Positions 24,601-37,872 of a DNA stretch of 64,000 bases are shown here, piece by piece. The notes under the pieces are model-generated. The model saw only the letters and a program-made list of their open reading frames with translations. It was not told where the DNA came from and searched no databases. Position numbers and translations under genes: made by a program. Origin of the DNA: Hydractinia symbiolongicarpus (taxonomy: Eukaryota > Cnidaria > Hydrozoa > Anthoathecata > Hydractiniidae); the NCBI RefSeq assembly GCF_029227915.1, contig NC_079878.1, positions 35,119,501 to 35,183,500 on the forward strand, read 5' to 3'. Positions within the stretch are counted from its first letter, which is position 1, and every line of letters begins with the position of its first letter.

Positions 24601-27600
24601 AAAACTGTTGCTATTTCTTTAGCGCGCGATAACGGATAGCATTGGTCCCACAATAAAGAATGACTTATTTATCTAAATTTTTAAATGAAGCGCTACCACA
24701 GCGCCGAGTGTAACCGCTGAGTTCCGGCAATCACGTCAAATTAAGAAGAATGTTATTTCTTGGAGTCCAATTGTCTCATTTATCACATTTATAAGGTCAC
24801 AGTCCAAAGTTAGTTCAATTAAGGCCCACAGTCAATCGTTTTATTGTTAAAAGCGATGCCACCTAGTGATATCAAAAAAATATCACTAAATACAGGTTGG
24901 TACGAGTATGTGACCCAACCGTTGTAACTCAAACGGACTGACACCGTTAGAAAGTCAATAAAATGTAGTTTTTGAAACTGTTGCTATTTCTTCAGCGCGC
25001 GATAACGGATAGGATTGGTCCCACAGTAAAGAATGACTTATTTATCTAAACTTTTAAATGAAGCGCTACCACAGCGCCGAGTGTATTCGCTGAGTTCCGG
25101 CAATCATGTCAAAGTAAGAAGAATGTTATTTCTTGGAATCCAATTTTCTCATTTATCACATTTATCAGGTCACAGTCCAATGTTAGTTCAATTAAGTCCC
25201 ACAGTCAATCGTTTCATTGTTAAAAGCGATGCAACCTAGTAATATCAGATAAATATCGCTAAATACATGTTGGTACGAATATGTGACCCAACCGTTGTAA
25301 TTCAAACGGACTTACACCGTTAGAAAGTCAATGAAATGTAGTTTTTGAAACTGTCGCTATTTTTTCAGCGCGCGATAACGGCTAGGATAGGTCTCAGAGT
25401 AAAAAATGACTTATTAATCTAAATTTTTAAATGAAGCGCTTCCACATCGCCCAGTGTAATAGCTGAGTTCCGGCAATCATGTCAAATTAAGAAGAACGTT
25501 ATTTCTTGAAGACCAATTTTCCCATTTATCACATTTAACAGGTCAGAGTCCAAAGTTAGTTCAATTAAGTCCCACATTCAATCGTTTCACAGTTAAAAGC
25601 GATGCAACCTAGTAATATCAGAAAAATATTGCTAAATACATGTTGGTACGAATATGTGACCCGACCGTTGTAACTCAAACGAACTGACACCGTTAGAAAG
25701 TCAATGAAATGTAGTTTTTAAAATGTTGCTATTTCTTCAGCGCGCGATAACGGATAGCATTGGTCCCACAATAAAGAATGACTTATTTATCTAAATTTTT
25801 AAATGAAGCGCTACCACAGCGCCGAGTGTAACCGCTGAGTTCCGGCAATCACGTCAAATTAAGAAGAATGTTATTTCTTGGAGTCCAATTGTCTCATTTA
25901 TCACATTTATAAGGTCACAGTCCAAAGTTAGTTCAATTAAGGCCCACAGTCAATCGTTTTATTGTTAAAAGCGATGCCACCTAGTGATATCAGATAAATA
26001 TTGCTAAATACATGTTGGTACGAATATGTGACCCAACCGTTGTAATTCAAACGGACTTACACCGTTAGAAAGTCAATGAAATGTAGTTTTTGAAACTGTC
26101 GCTATTTTTTCAGCGCGCGATAACGGTTAGGATAGGTCCCAGAGTAAAAAATGACTTATTAATCTAAATTTTTAAATAAAGCGCTTCCACATCGCCCAGT
26201 GTAATAGCTGAGTTCCGGCAATCATGTCAAATTAAGAAGAACGTTATTTCTTGAAGACCAATTTTCCCATTTATCACATTTAACAGGTCAGAGTCCAAAG
26301 TTAGTTCAATTAAGTCCCACAGTCAATCCTTTCACTGTTAAAAGCGATGCAACTTAGTAATATCAGATGAATATCGCTAAATACATGTTGGTAGGAATAT
26401 GTGACCCCACCGTTGTAACTCAAACGCACTAACACCGTTAGAAAGTCAATGAAATATAGTTTTTGAAACTGTCGATATTTCTACAGCGCGCGATAACGGA
26501 TAGGATTGGTCCCACAGTAAAGAATGATTTATTGATCTAAATTTTTAAATAAAGCGCTACCACAGCGCCCAGTGTAATCGCTGAGTTCCGGCAATCACGT
26601 CAAATTAGAAAGAATGTTATTTCTTGGAGTCCAATTGTCTCATTTATCACATTTATCATGTCACAGTCCAATGTTAGTTCAATTAAGTCCCACAGTCAAT
26701 CGTTTCATGGTTAAAGGCGATGCAACCTAATAATATCAGAAAAACATCGCTAAATACATGTTGGTACGAATATGTGACACAACCGTTGAAACTCAAACGG
26801 ACTGACACAGTTAGAAAGTCAGTGAAACGTAGTATTTGAAACTGTCTCTATTTCTTCAGCGCGCGTTAACGGCTAGGATTGGTCCCACATTAAAAAAAGG
26901 ACTTTTTTATCTTAATTCTTAAATGAAGCGCTACCACAGCGCCCAGTGTAATCGCTGAGTTTCGGCAATCATGTCAAATTAAGAAGAATTTTATTGCTTG
27001 GATTCCAATTGTCTCCTTTATCACATTTATCATGTCACAGTACAAAGTTAGTTCAATTAAGTCCCACAGTCAATCGCTTCATAGTTAAAAGCGATGCAAC
27101 CTAGTAATATCAGAAAAATATCGCTAAACACATGTTGGTACGAATATGTGACCCAACCGTTGTAACTCAAACGGACTGACACCGTTAGAAAGTCAATGAA
27201 ATGTAGTTTTTGAAACTGTCGCTATTTCTTCAGCGCGCGATAACGGATAGGATTCGCTCCACAGTAAAGAATGACTTATGAATCTAAATTTTTAAATGAA
27301 GCGCTACCACAGCGCCCAGTGTAATCGCTGAGTTCCGGCAATCATGTCAAATTAAGAGGAATGTTATTTTTTGGAGACCAATTTTCTCATTTATCACATT
27401 TATCAGGTCACAGTCCAATGTTAGTTCAATTAAGTCCCACAGTCAATCGTTTCATTGTTAAAAGCGATGCAACCTAGTAATATCAGATAAATATCGCTAA
27501 ATACATGTTGGTAGGAATATGTGACCCAACCGTTGTAACTCAAACGGACTGACACCGTTAGAAAGTCAATGAAATATAGTTTTTGAAACTGTCGATATTT

Positions 27601-27623
27601 CTTCAGCAGGCGATAACGGATAG
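21653..27623 (+). repeat. Large satellite block, copy 2 (16 monomers, rearranged start)
   Basis: Repeats the block beginning at 16055. Relative to copy 1, a two-monomer segment is present twice (22400 against 23146, period 746) and the equivalent of monomer 45 (17174) is missing as a separate unit, a net gain of one monomer. From 23518 onward order and sequence follow copy 1 at +5971, through gattcgctcc at 27251. The copies differ by scattered single bases, for example aacagactg near 17841 against aacggactg near 23812. Confidence 0.85.
22026..23517 (+). repeat. Two-monomer tandem duplication (period 746)
   Basis: Monomers 58-59 are followed by a near-copy 60-61. Both pairs contain gccaccacagcgcc, cgcttcataggtaaaag, cccaatcgttg and the distinctive gagtctagttttctc (22533 and 23279). 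Monomer 60 opens gcattggtcccacaataaag like monomer 45 and switches within about 25 bases to the tttttatcttaattc type of monomer 58. The fusion point is therefore visible inside one monomer, as expected from unequal exchange between out-of-register copies. Confidence 0.85.
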
Positions 27624-28743
27624 GATTTGTCCCACAGTAAAGAATGATTTATTTATCTAAATTTTTAAATGAAGCGCTACCACAGCGCCCAGTGTAATCG
27701 CTGAGTTCCGGCAATCACGTCAAATTAAGAAGAATGTTATTTCTTGGAGTCCAATTGTCTCATTTGTCACATTTATCACGTCACAGTCCAATGTTAGTTC
27801 AATTAAGTCCCACAGTCAATCGTTTCATTGTTAAAAGCCGTGCAACGTAGTAATATCAGAAAAACATCACTAAATACATGTTGGTACGAATATGTGACAC
27901 AACCGTTGAAACTCAAACGGACTGACACCGTTAGAAAGTCAGTAAAATGTAGTATTTGAAACTGTCTCTATTTCTTCAGCGCGCGTTAACGGCTAGGATT
28001 GGTCCCACATTAAAAAAATGACTTTTTTATCTTAATTCTTAAATGAAGCGCCACCACAGCGCCCAGTGTAATCGCTGAGTTTCGGCAATCATGTCAAATT
28101 AAGAAGAATTTTATTTCTTGGAGTCCAATTGTCTCCTTTATCACGATTATCATGTCACAGTACAAAGTTAGTTCAATTAAGTCCCACAGTCAATCGCTTC
28201 ATAGGTAAAAGCGATGCAACCTAGTAATATCAGAAAAATATCGCTAAATACATGTTGGTACAAATATGTGACCCAATCGTTGTAACTCAAACGGACTGAC
28301 ACCGTTAGAAAGTCATTGAAATGTAGTTTTTGAAACTGTCGCTATTTCTTCAGCGCGCGATAACGGCTAGGATTGGTCCCACAGTAAAAAATGACTTATT
28401 AATCTAAATTTTTAAATGAAGCGCTACCACAGCGCCCAGTGTAATCGCTGAGTTCCGGCAATCATGTCAAATTAAGAAGAATGTTATTTCTTGGAGTCCA
28501 GTTTTCTCATTTATCACATTTATCAGGTCACAGTTCAATGTTAGTTCAATTAAGTCCCACATTCAATCGTTTTATTGTTAAAAGCGATGCAACCTAGTGA
28601 TATCAAAAAAATATCACTAAATACAGGTTGGTACGAGTATGTGACCCAACCGTTGTAACTCAAACGGACTGACACCGTTAGAAAGTCAATAAAATGTAGT
28701 TTTTGAAACTGTTGCTATTTCTTCAGCGCGCGATAACGGATAG
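27624..28743 (+). repeat. Satellite monomers 73-75, partial third copy of the large block
   Basis: Monomer 73 opens gatttgtccc like monomers 36 and 40, monomer 74 has the gccaccacagcgcc form, and monomer 75 has gagtccagttttctc like monomer 44. In monomer 75, after cccacattcaatcg, the sequence switches to the ttttattgttaaaag and atcactaaatacagg form typical of monomer 45. This indicates another exchange inside a monomer. Confidence 0.8.
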
Positions 28744-28980
28744 GATTGGTCCCACAGTAAAGAATGACTTATTTATCTAAACTTTTAAATGAAGCGCTAC
28801 CACAGCGCCGAGTGTATTCGCTGAGTTCCGGCAATCATGTTAAATTAAGAATTGCTAAATACATGTTGGTACGAATATGTGACCCGACCGTTGTAACTCA
28901 TACGAACTGACACCGTTGGAAAGTCAATGAAATGTAGTTTTTAAAACTGTTGCTATTTCTTTAGCGCGCGATAACGGATA
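28744..28980 (+). repeat. Internally deleted satellite monomer (237 bases), copy 1
   Basis: After caatcatgttaaattaagaa the sequence jumps straight to ttgctaaatacatg. About 136 bases of the normal monomer are missing, from the gaatgttatttcttgg region through the atatcaaaaaata region. The left part matches monomers 46/50 and the right part the ttgctaaatac type of monomer 48. Only about one base is shared at the junction near 28853, which points to end-joining rather than recombination in homology. Confidence 0.93.
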
Positions 28981-31592
28981 GCATTGGTCCCACAATAAAG
29001 AATGACTTATTTATCTAAATTTTTAAATGAAGCGCTACCACAGCGCCGAGTGTAACCGCTGAGTTCCGGCAATCACGTCAAATTAAGAAGAATGTTATTT
29101 CTTGGAGTCCAATTGTCTCATTTATCACATTTATAAGGTCACAGTCCAAAGTTAGTTCAATTAAGTCCCACAGTCAATCGTTTTATTGTTAAAAGCGATG
29201 CCACCTAGTGATATCAAAAAGATATCACTAAATACAGGTTGGTACGAGTATGTGACCCAACCGTTGTAACTCAAACGGACTGACACCGTTAGAAAGTCAA
29301 TAAAATGTAGTTTTTGAAACTGTTGCTATTTCTTCAGCGCGCGATAACGGATAGGATTGGTCCCACAGTAAAGAATGACTTATTTATCTAAACTTTTAAA
29401 TGAAGCGCTACCACAGCGCCGAGTGTATTCGCTGAGTTCCGGCAATCATGTCAAAGTAAGAAGAATGTTATTTCTTGGAATCCAATTTTCTCATTTATCA
29501 CATTTATCAGGTCACAGTCCAATGTTAGTTCAATTAAGTCCCACAGTCAATCGTTTCATTGTTAAAAGCGATGCAACCTAGTAATATCAGATAAATATCG
29601 CTAAATACATGTTGGTACGAATATGTGACCCAACCGTTGTAATTCAAACGGACTTACACCGTTAGAAAGTCAATGAAATGTAGTTTTTGAAACTGTCGCT
29701 ATTTTTTCAGCGCGCGATAACGGCTAGGATAGGTCTCAGAGTAAAAAATGACTTATTAATCTAAATTTTTAAATGAAGCGCTTCCACATCGCCCAGTGTA
29801 ATAGCTGAGTTCCGGCAATCATGTCAAATTAAGAAGAACGTTATTTCTTGAAGACCAATTTTCCCATTTATCACATTTAACAGGTCAGAGTCCAAAGTTA
29901 GTTCAATTAAGTCCCACATTCAATCGTTTCACAGTTAAAAGCGATGCAACCTAGTAATATCAGAAAAATATTGCTAAATACATGTTGGTACGAATATGTG
30001 ACCCGACCGTTGTAACTCAAACGAACTGACACCGTTAGAAAGTCAATGAAATGTAGTTTTTAAAATGTTGCTATTTCTTCAGCGCGCGATAACGGATAGC
30101 ATTGGTCCCACAATAAAGAATGACTTATTTATCTAAATTTTTAAATGAAGCGCTACCACAGCGCCGAGTGTAACCGCTGAGTCCCGGCAATCACGTCAAA
30201 TTAAGAAGAATGTTATTTCTTGGAGTCCAATTGTCTCATTTATCACATTTATAAGGTCACAGTCCAAAGTTAGTTCAATTAAGGCCCACAGTCAATCGTT
30301 TTATTGTTAAAAGCGATGCCACCTAGTGATATCAGATAAATATTGCTAAATACATGTTGGTACGAATATGTGACCCAACCGTTGCAATTCAAACGGACTT
30401 ACACCGTTAGAAAGTCAATGAAATGTAGTTTTTGAAACTGTCGCTATTTTTTCAGCGCGCGATAACGGCTAGGATAGGTCCCAGAGTAAAAAATGACTTA
30501 TTAATCTAAATTTTTAAATGAAGCGCTTCCACATCGCCCAGTGTAATAGCTGAGTTCCGGCAATCATGTCAAATTAAGAAGAACGTTATTTCTTGAAGAC
30601 CAATTTTCCCATTTATCACATTTAACAGGTCAGAGTCCAAAGTTAGTTCAATTAAGTCCCACAGTCAATCCTTTCACTGTTAAAAGCGATGCAACTTAGT
30701 AATATCAGATGAATATCGCTAAATACATGTTGGTAGGAATATGTGACCCCACCGTTGTAACTCAAACGCACTAACACCGTTAGAAAGTCAATGAAATATA
30801 GTTTTTGAAACTGTCGATATTTCTACAGCGCGCGATAACGGATAGGATTGGTCCCACAGTAAAGAATGATTTATTTATCTAAATTTTTAAATGAAGCGCT
30901 ACCACAGCGCCCAGTGTAATCGCTGAGTTCCGGCAATCACGTCAAATTAGGAAGAATGTTATTTCTTGGAGTCCAATTGTCTCATTTATCACATTTATCA
31001 TGTCACAGTTCAATGTTAGTTCAATTAAGTCCCACAGTCAATCGTTTCATTGTTAAAGGCGATGCAACCTAATAATATCAGAAAAACATCGCTAAATACA
31101 TGTTGGTACGAATATGTGACACAACCGTTGAAACTCAAACGGACTGACACAGTTAGAAAGTTAGTGAAACGTAGTATTTGAAACTGTCTCTATTTCTTCA
31201 GCGCGCGTTAACGGCTAGGATTGGTCCCACATTAAAAAAAGGACTTTTTTATCTTAATTCTTAAATGAAGCGCTACCACAGCGCCCAGTGTAATCGCTGA
31301 GTTTCGGCAATCATGTCAAATTAAGAAGAATTTTATTGCTTGGATTCCAATTGTCTCCTTTATCACATTTATCATGTCACAGTACAAAGTTAGATCAATT
31401 AAGTCCCACAGTCAATCGCTTCATAGTTAAAAGCGATGCAACCTAGTAATATCAGAAAAATATCGCTAAACACATGTTGGTACGAATATGTGACCCAACC
31501 GTTGTAACTCAAACGGACTGACACCGTTAGAAAGTCAATGAAATGTAGTTTTTGAAACTGTTGCTATTTCTTCAGCGCGCGATAACGGATAG
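28744..31592 (+). repeat. 2849-base higher-order unit, first occurrence
   Basis: One 237-base deleted monomer (28744) is followed by seven full ones starting at 28981, 29355, 29728, 30099, 30473, 30846 and 31219. The order equals the part of the large block from monomer 49 to 55. The unit returns at 31593 and 40407. Shared markers are gttaaattaagaattgct, tcaaaaagatatcac, gtcaaagtaagaag, ggtctcagag and agttagatcaatt. Confidence 0.9.
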
Positions 31593-31829
31593 GATTGGTC
31601 CCACAGTAAAGAATGACTTATTTATCTAAACTTTTAAATGAAGCGCTACCACAGCGCCGAGTGTATTCGCTGAGTTCCGGCAATCATGTTAAATTAAGAA
31701 TTGCTAAATACATGTTGGTACGAATATGTGACCCGACCGTTGTAACTCATACGAACTGACACCGTTGGAAAGTCAATGAAATGTAGTTTTTAAAACTGTT
31801 GCTATTTCTTTAGCGCGCGATAACGGATA
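31593..31829 (+). repeat. Internally deleted satellite monomer (237 bases), copy 2
   Basis: Same deletion, same junction and same gttaaatt variant as the copy at 28744, so the two descend from one event and mark the starts of successive 2849-base units. Confidence 0.93.
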
Positions 31830-34441
31830 GCATTGGTCCCACAATAAAGAATGACTTATTTATCTAAATTTTTAAATAAAGCGCTACCACAGCGCCGAGT
31901 GTAACCGCTGAGTTCCGGCAATCACGTCAAATTAAGAAGAATGTTATTTCTTGGAGTCCAATTGTCTCATTTATCACATTTATAAGGTCACAGTCCAAAG
32001 TTAGTTCAATTAAGTCCCACAGTCAATCGTTTTATTGTTAAAAGCGATGCCACCTAGTGATATCAAAAAGATATCACTAAATACAGGTTGGTACGAGTAT
32101 GTGACCCAACCGTTGTAACTCAAACGGACTGACACCGTTAGAAAGTCAATAAAATGTAGTTTTTGAAACTGTTGCTATTTCTTCAGCGCGCGATAACGGA
32201 TAGGATTGGTCCCACAGTAAAGAATGACTTATTTATCTAAACTTTTAAATGAAGCGCTACCACAGCGCCGAGTGTATTCGCTGAGTTCCGGCAATCATGT
32301 CAAAGTAAGAAGAATGTTATTTCTTGGAATCCAATTTTCTCATTTATCACATTTATCAGGTCACAGTCCAATGTTAGTTCAATTAAGTCCCACAGTCAAT
32401 CGTTTCATTGTTAAAAGCGATGCAACCTAGTAATATCAGATAAATATCGCTAAATACATGTTGGTACGAATATGTGACCCAACCGTTGTAATTCAAACGG
32501 ACTTACACCGTTAGAAAGTCAATGAAATGTAGTTTTTGAAACTGTCGCTATTTTTTCAGCGCGCGATAACGGCTAGGATAGGTCTCAGAGTAAAAAATGA
32601 CTTATTAATCTAAATTTTTAAATGAAGCGCTTCCACATCGCCCAGTGTAATAGCTGAGTTCCGGCAATCATGTCAAATTAAGAAGAACGTTATTTCTTGA
32701 AGACCAATTTTCCCATTTATCACATTTAACAGGTCAGAGTCCAAAGTTAGTTCAATTAAGTCCCACATTCAATCGTTTCACAGTTAAAAGCGATGCAACC
32801 TAGTAATATCAGAAAAATATTGCTAAATACATGTTGGTACGAATATGTGACCCGACCGTTGTAACTCAAACGAACTGACACCGTTAGAAAGTCAATGAAA
32901 TGTAGTTTTTAAAATGTTGCTATTTCTTCAGCGCGCGATAACGGATAGCATTGGTCCCACAATAAAGAATGACTTATTTATCTAAATTTTTAAATGAAGC
33001 GCTACCACAGCGCCGAGTGTAACCGCTGAGTTCCGGCAATCACGTCAAATTAAGAAGAATGTTATTTCTTGGAGTCCAATTGTCTCATTTATCACATTTA
33101 TAAGGTCACAGTCCAAAGTTAGTTCAATTAAGGCCCACAGTCAATCGTTTTATTGTTAAAAGCGATGCCACCTAGTGATATCAGATAAATATTGCTAAAT
33201 ACATGTTGGTACGAATATGTGACCCAACCGTTGCAATTCAAACGGACTTACACCGTTAGAAAGTCAATGAAATGTAGTTTTTGAAACTGTCGCTATTTTT
33301 TCAGCGCGCGATAACGGCTAGGATAGGTCCCAGAGTAAAAAATGACTTATTAATCTAAATTTTTAAATGAAGCGCTTCCACATCGCCCAGTGTAATAGCT
33401 GAGTTCCGGCAATCATGTCAAATTAAGAAGAACGTTATTTCTTGAAGACCAATTTTCCCATTTATCACATTTAACAGGTCAGAGTCCAAAGTTAGTTCAA
33501 TTAAGTCCCACAGTCAATCCTTTCACTGTTAAAAGCGATGCAACTTAGTAATATCAGATGAATATCGCTAAATACATGTTGGTAGGAATATGTGACCCCA
33601 CCGTTGTAACTCAAACGCACTAACACCGTTAGAAAGTCAATGAAATATAGTTTTTGAAACTGTCGATATTTCTACAGCGCGCGATAACGGATAGGATTGG
33701 TCCCACAGTAAAGAATGATTTATTTATCTAAATTTTTAAATGAAGCGCTACCACAGCGCCCAGTGTAATCGCTGAGTTCCGGCAATCACGTCAAATTAGG
33801 AAGAATGTTATTTCTTGGAGTCCAATTGTCTCATTTATCACATTTATCATGTCACAGTTCAATGTTAGTTCAATTAAGTCCCACAGTCAATCGTTTCATT
33901 GTTAAAGGCGATGCAACCTAATAATATCAGAAAAACATCGCTAAATACATGTTGGTACGAATATGTGACACAACCGTTGAAACTCAAACGGACTGACACA
34001 GTTAGAAAGTCAGTGAAACGTAGTATTTGAAACTGTCTCTATTTCTTCAGCGCGCGTTAACGGCTAGGATTGGTCCCACATTAAAAAAAGGACTTTTTTA
34101 TCTTAATTCTTAAATGAAGCGCTACCACAGCGCCCAGTGTAATCGCTGAGTTTCGGCAATCATGTCAACTTAAGAAGAATTTTATTGCTTGGATTCCAAT
34201 TGTCTCCTTTATCACATTTATCATGTCACAGTACAAAGTTAGATCAATTAAGTCCCACAGTCAATCGCTTCATAGTTAAAAGCGATGCAACCTAGTAATA
34301 TCAGAAAAATATCGCTAAACACATGTTGGTACGAATATGTGACCCAACCGTTGTAACTCAAACGGACTGACACCGTTAGAAAGTCAATGAAATATAGTTT
34401 TTGAAACTGTCGCTATTTCATCAGCGCGCGATAACGGATAG
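31593..34441 (+). repeat. 2849-base higher-order unit, second occurrence
   Basis: Direct tandem copy of the preceding unit; all monomer starts are displaced by exactly 2849. It differs by a few bases, for example aaataaagcgct at 31874 against aaatgaagcgct at 29025, and tcaacttaag at 34166 against tcaaattaag at 31317. It ends at the gattcgctcc monomer (34442), where the sequence continues as monomer 56 rather than another deleted monomer. Confidence 0.9.
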
Positions 34442-37400
34442 GATTCGCTCCACAGTAAAGAATGACTTATGAATCTAAATTTTTAAATGAAGCGCTACCA
34501 CAGCGCCCAGTGTAATCGCTGAGTTCCGGCAATCATGTCAAATTAAGAAGAATGTTATTTCTTGGAGTCCAGTTTTCTCATTTATCACATTTCACAGGTC
34601 ACAGTCCAAAGTTAGTTCAATTAAGTCCCACAGTCAATCGTTTCACTGTTAAAAGCGATGCAACCTAGTAATATCAGTTAAATATCGCTAAATACATGTT
34701 GGTACGAGTATGGGTCCCAACCGTTGAAACTCAAACGGACTGACACCGTTAGAAAGTCAATGAAATGTAGTTTTTGAAACTGTCGCTATTTCTTAAGCGC
34801 GCGATAACGGCTAGGATTGGTCCCACAGTAAAAAGTGACTTATTAATCTAAATATTTTAATGAAGCGCTACACAGTGCCCAGTGTAATCGCTGAGTTCCG
34901 GCAATCATGTCAAATTAAGAAGAATGTTATTTCTTGGAGTCCAATTTTCTCATTTATCGCATTTATCATGTCACAGTCCAATGTTAGTTCAATTAAGTCC
35001 CACAGTCAATCGTTTCATTGTTAAAGGCGATGCAACCTAATAATATCAGAAAAACATCGCTAAATACATGTTGGTACGAATATGTGACACAACCGTTGAA
35101 ACTCAAACGGACTGACACCGTTAGTAAGTCAGTGAAACGTAGTATTTGCAACTGTCTCTATTTCTTCAGCGCGCGTTAACGGCTAGGATTGGTCCCACAT
35201 TAAAAAAATGACTTTTTTATCTTAATTCTTAAATGAAGCGCTACCACAGCGCCCAGTGTAATCGCTGAGTTTCGGCAATCATGTCAAATTAAAAAGAATT
35301 TTATTGCTTGGATTCCAATTGTCTCCTTTATCACATTTATCATGTCACAGTACAAAGTTAGTTCAATTAAGTCCCACAGTCAATCGCTTCATAGTTAAAA
35401 GCGATGCAACCTAGTAATATCAGAAAAATATCGCTAAACACATGTTGGTACGAATATGTGACCCAACCGTTGTAACTCAAACGGACTGACACCGTTAGAA
35501 AGTCAATGAAATGTAGTTTTTGAAACTGTCGCTATTTCTTCAGCGCGCAATAACGGATAGGATTCGTTCCACAGTAAAGAATGACTTATTAATCTAAATT
35601 TTTAAATGAAGCGCTACCACAGCGCCCAGTGTAAACGTTGAGTTCCGGCAATCACGTCAAATTAAGAAGAATATTATTTCTTGGAATCCAATTGTCTCAT
35701 TTGTCACATTTATCAGGTTACAGTCCAAAGTTAGTTCAATTAAATCCCACAGTCAATCGTTTCATGGTTAAAAGCGAGGCAACCTAGTAATATCAAAAAA
35801 TGTCGCTAAATACATGTTGGTACGAAGATGTAACCCAACCGTTGTAACTCAAACGGACTGACACCGTTAGAAAGTCAATGAAATGCAGTTTTTGAAACTG
35901 TCGCTATTTCTTCAGCGCGCGATAACGGCTAGGATTGGTCCCACAGTAAAAAATGACTTATTAATCTAAATTTTTAAATGAAGCGCTACCACAGCGCCCA
36001 GTGCAATCGCTGAGTTCCGGCAATCATGTCAAATTAAGAAGAATGTTATTTCTTGGAGTCCAGTTTTCTCATTTATCACATTTCACAGGTCACAGTCCAA
36101 AGTTAGTTCAATTAAGTCCCACAGTCAATCGTCTCACTGTTAAAAGCGATGCAACCTAGTAATATCAGATGAATATCGCTAAATACATGTTGGTAGGAAT
36201 ATGTGACCCAACCGTTGTAACTCAAACGGACTTACACCGTTAGAAAGTCAATGAAATGTAGTTTTTGAAAAAGTCGATATTTCTTCAGTGCGCAATAACG
36301 GATAGGATTGGTCCCACAGTAAAGAATGATTTACTTATCTAAATTTTTAAATGAAGCGCTACCACAACGCCCAGTGTAATCGCTGAGTTCCGGCAATCAC
36401 GTCAAATTAGGAAGAATGTTATTTCTTGGAGTCCAATTGTCTCATTTATCACATTTCACAGGTCACAGTCCAAAGTTAGTTCAATTAAGTCCCACAGTCA
36501 ATCGTTTCACTGTTAAAAGCGATGCAACCTAGTAATATCAGTTAAATATCGCTAAATACATGTTGGTACGAGTATGGGTCACAACCGTTGAAACTCAAAC
36601 GGACTGACACCGTTAGAAAGTCAATGAAATGTAGTTTTTGAAACTGTCGCTATTTCTTCAGCGTGCGATAACGGCTAGGATTGGTCCCACAGTAAAAAGT
36701 GACTTATTAATCTAAATATTTTAATGAAGCGCTACACAGTGCCCAGTGCAATCGCTGAGTTCCGGCAATCATGTCAAATTAAGAAGAATGTTATTTCTTG
36801 GAGTCCAATTTTCTCATTTATCACATTTAACAGGTCACAGTCCAATGTTAGTTCAATTAAGTCCCACATTCAATCGTTTCACTGTTAAAAGCGATGCAAC
36901 CTAATAATATCAGATGAATATCGCTAAATACATGTTGGTAGGAATATGTGACCCAACCGTTGTAACTCAAACGGACTTACACGGTTAGAAAGTCAATGAA
37001 ATGTAGTTTTTGAAAAAGTCGATATTTCTTCAGCGCGCAATAACGGATAGGATTGGTCCCACAGTAAAGAATGATTTATTCATCTAAATTTTTAAATGAA
37101 GCGCTACCACAGCGCCCAGTGTAATCGCTGAGTTCCGGCAATCACGTCAAATTAGGAAGAATGTTATTTCTTGGAGTCCAAATGTCTCATTTATCACATT
37201 TATCAGGTCACAGTCCAATGTTAGTTCAATTAAGTCCCACAGTCAATCGTTTCATTGTTAAAAGCGATGCAACCTAGTAATAAAGAAAAACATCGCTAAA
37301 TACATGTTGGTACGAATATGTGACCCAACCGTTGTAACTCAAGCGGACTGACACCGTTAGAAAATCAATGAAATGTAGTTTTTGAAACTGTCGCTATTTC

Positions 37401-37795
37401 TTCAGCGCGCGATAACGGCTAGGATAGGTACAAGAGTAAAAAATGACTTATTAATCTAAATTTTTAAATGAAGCGCTACCACATCGCCCAGTGTAATGGA
37501 TGAGTTCCGGCAATCATGTCAAATTAAGAAGAACGTTATTTCTTGGAGACCAATTTTCCCATTTATCACATTTATCAGGTTAGAGTCCAAAGTTAGTTCA
37601 ATTAAGTCCCACAGTCAATCGTTTCACTGTTAAAAGCGATGCAACCTAGTAATATCAGATGAATATCGCTAAATACATGTTGGTAGGAATATGTGACCCA
37701 ACCGTTGTAACTCAAACGGACTTACACCGTTAGAAAGTCAATGAAATATAGTTTTTGAAACTGTCGATATTTCTTCAGCGCGCGATAACGGATAG
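34442..37795 (+). repeat. Satellite monomers 92-100, between 2849-base units
   Basis: Monomer starts are 34442, 34815, 35187, 35561, 35933, 36306, 36679, 37051 and 37423. Local markers absent elsewhere upstream are gagtatgggtc, aaatattttaatgaagcgctacacag, ttgaaaaagtcgat, cgaggcaacc and ggtacaagag. Monomers 93 and 98 lose dyad 1 through gctacacagtgccc. The series returns at 43256-46609 and in part at 47780-49591. Confidence 0.85.
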
Positions 37796-37872
37796 GATTG
37801 GTCCCACAGTAAAGAATGACTTATTCATCTAAATTTTTAAATGAAGCGCTACCACAGCGCCCAGTCTAATCC

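Larger units (their letters stand above)
29059..37872 (+). repeat. 8814-base tandem segmental duplication, copy 1
   Basis: Everything from about 29059 recurs at +8814. It contains most of the first 2849-base unit, the whole second unit, and monomers 92-101. The left boundary is where gtaaccgctgag (copy 1 side) and taatccctgag (junction side) converge. The exact breakpoint can lie anywhere from 37873 to 37947, where both partners are identical. I found only a few mismatches with copy 2: 30183 C against 38997 T, 34394 A against 43208 G, and 37432 A against 46246 C. Confidence 0.9.
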
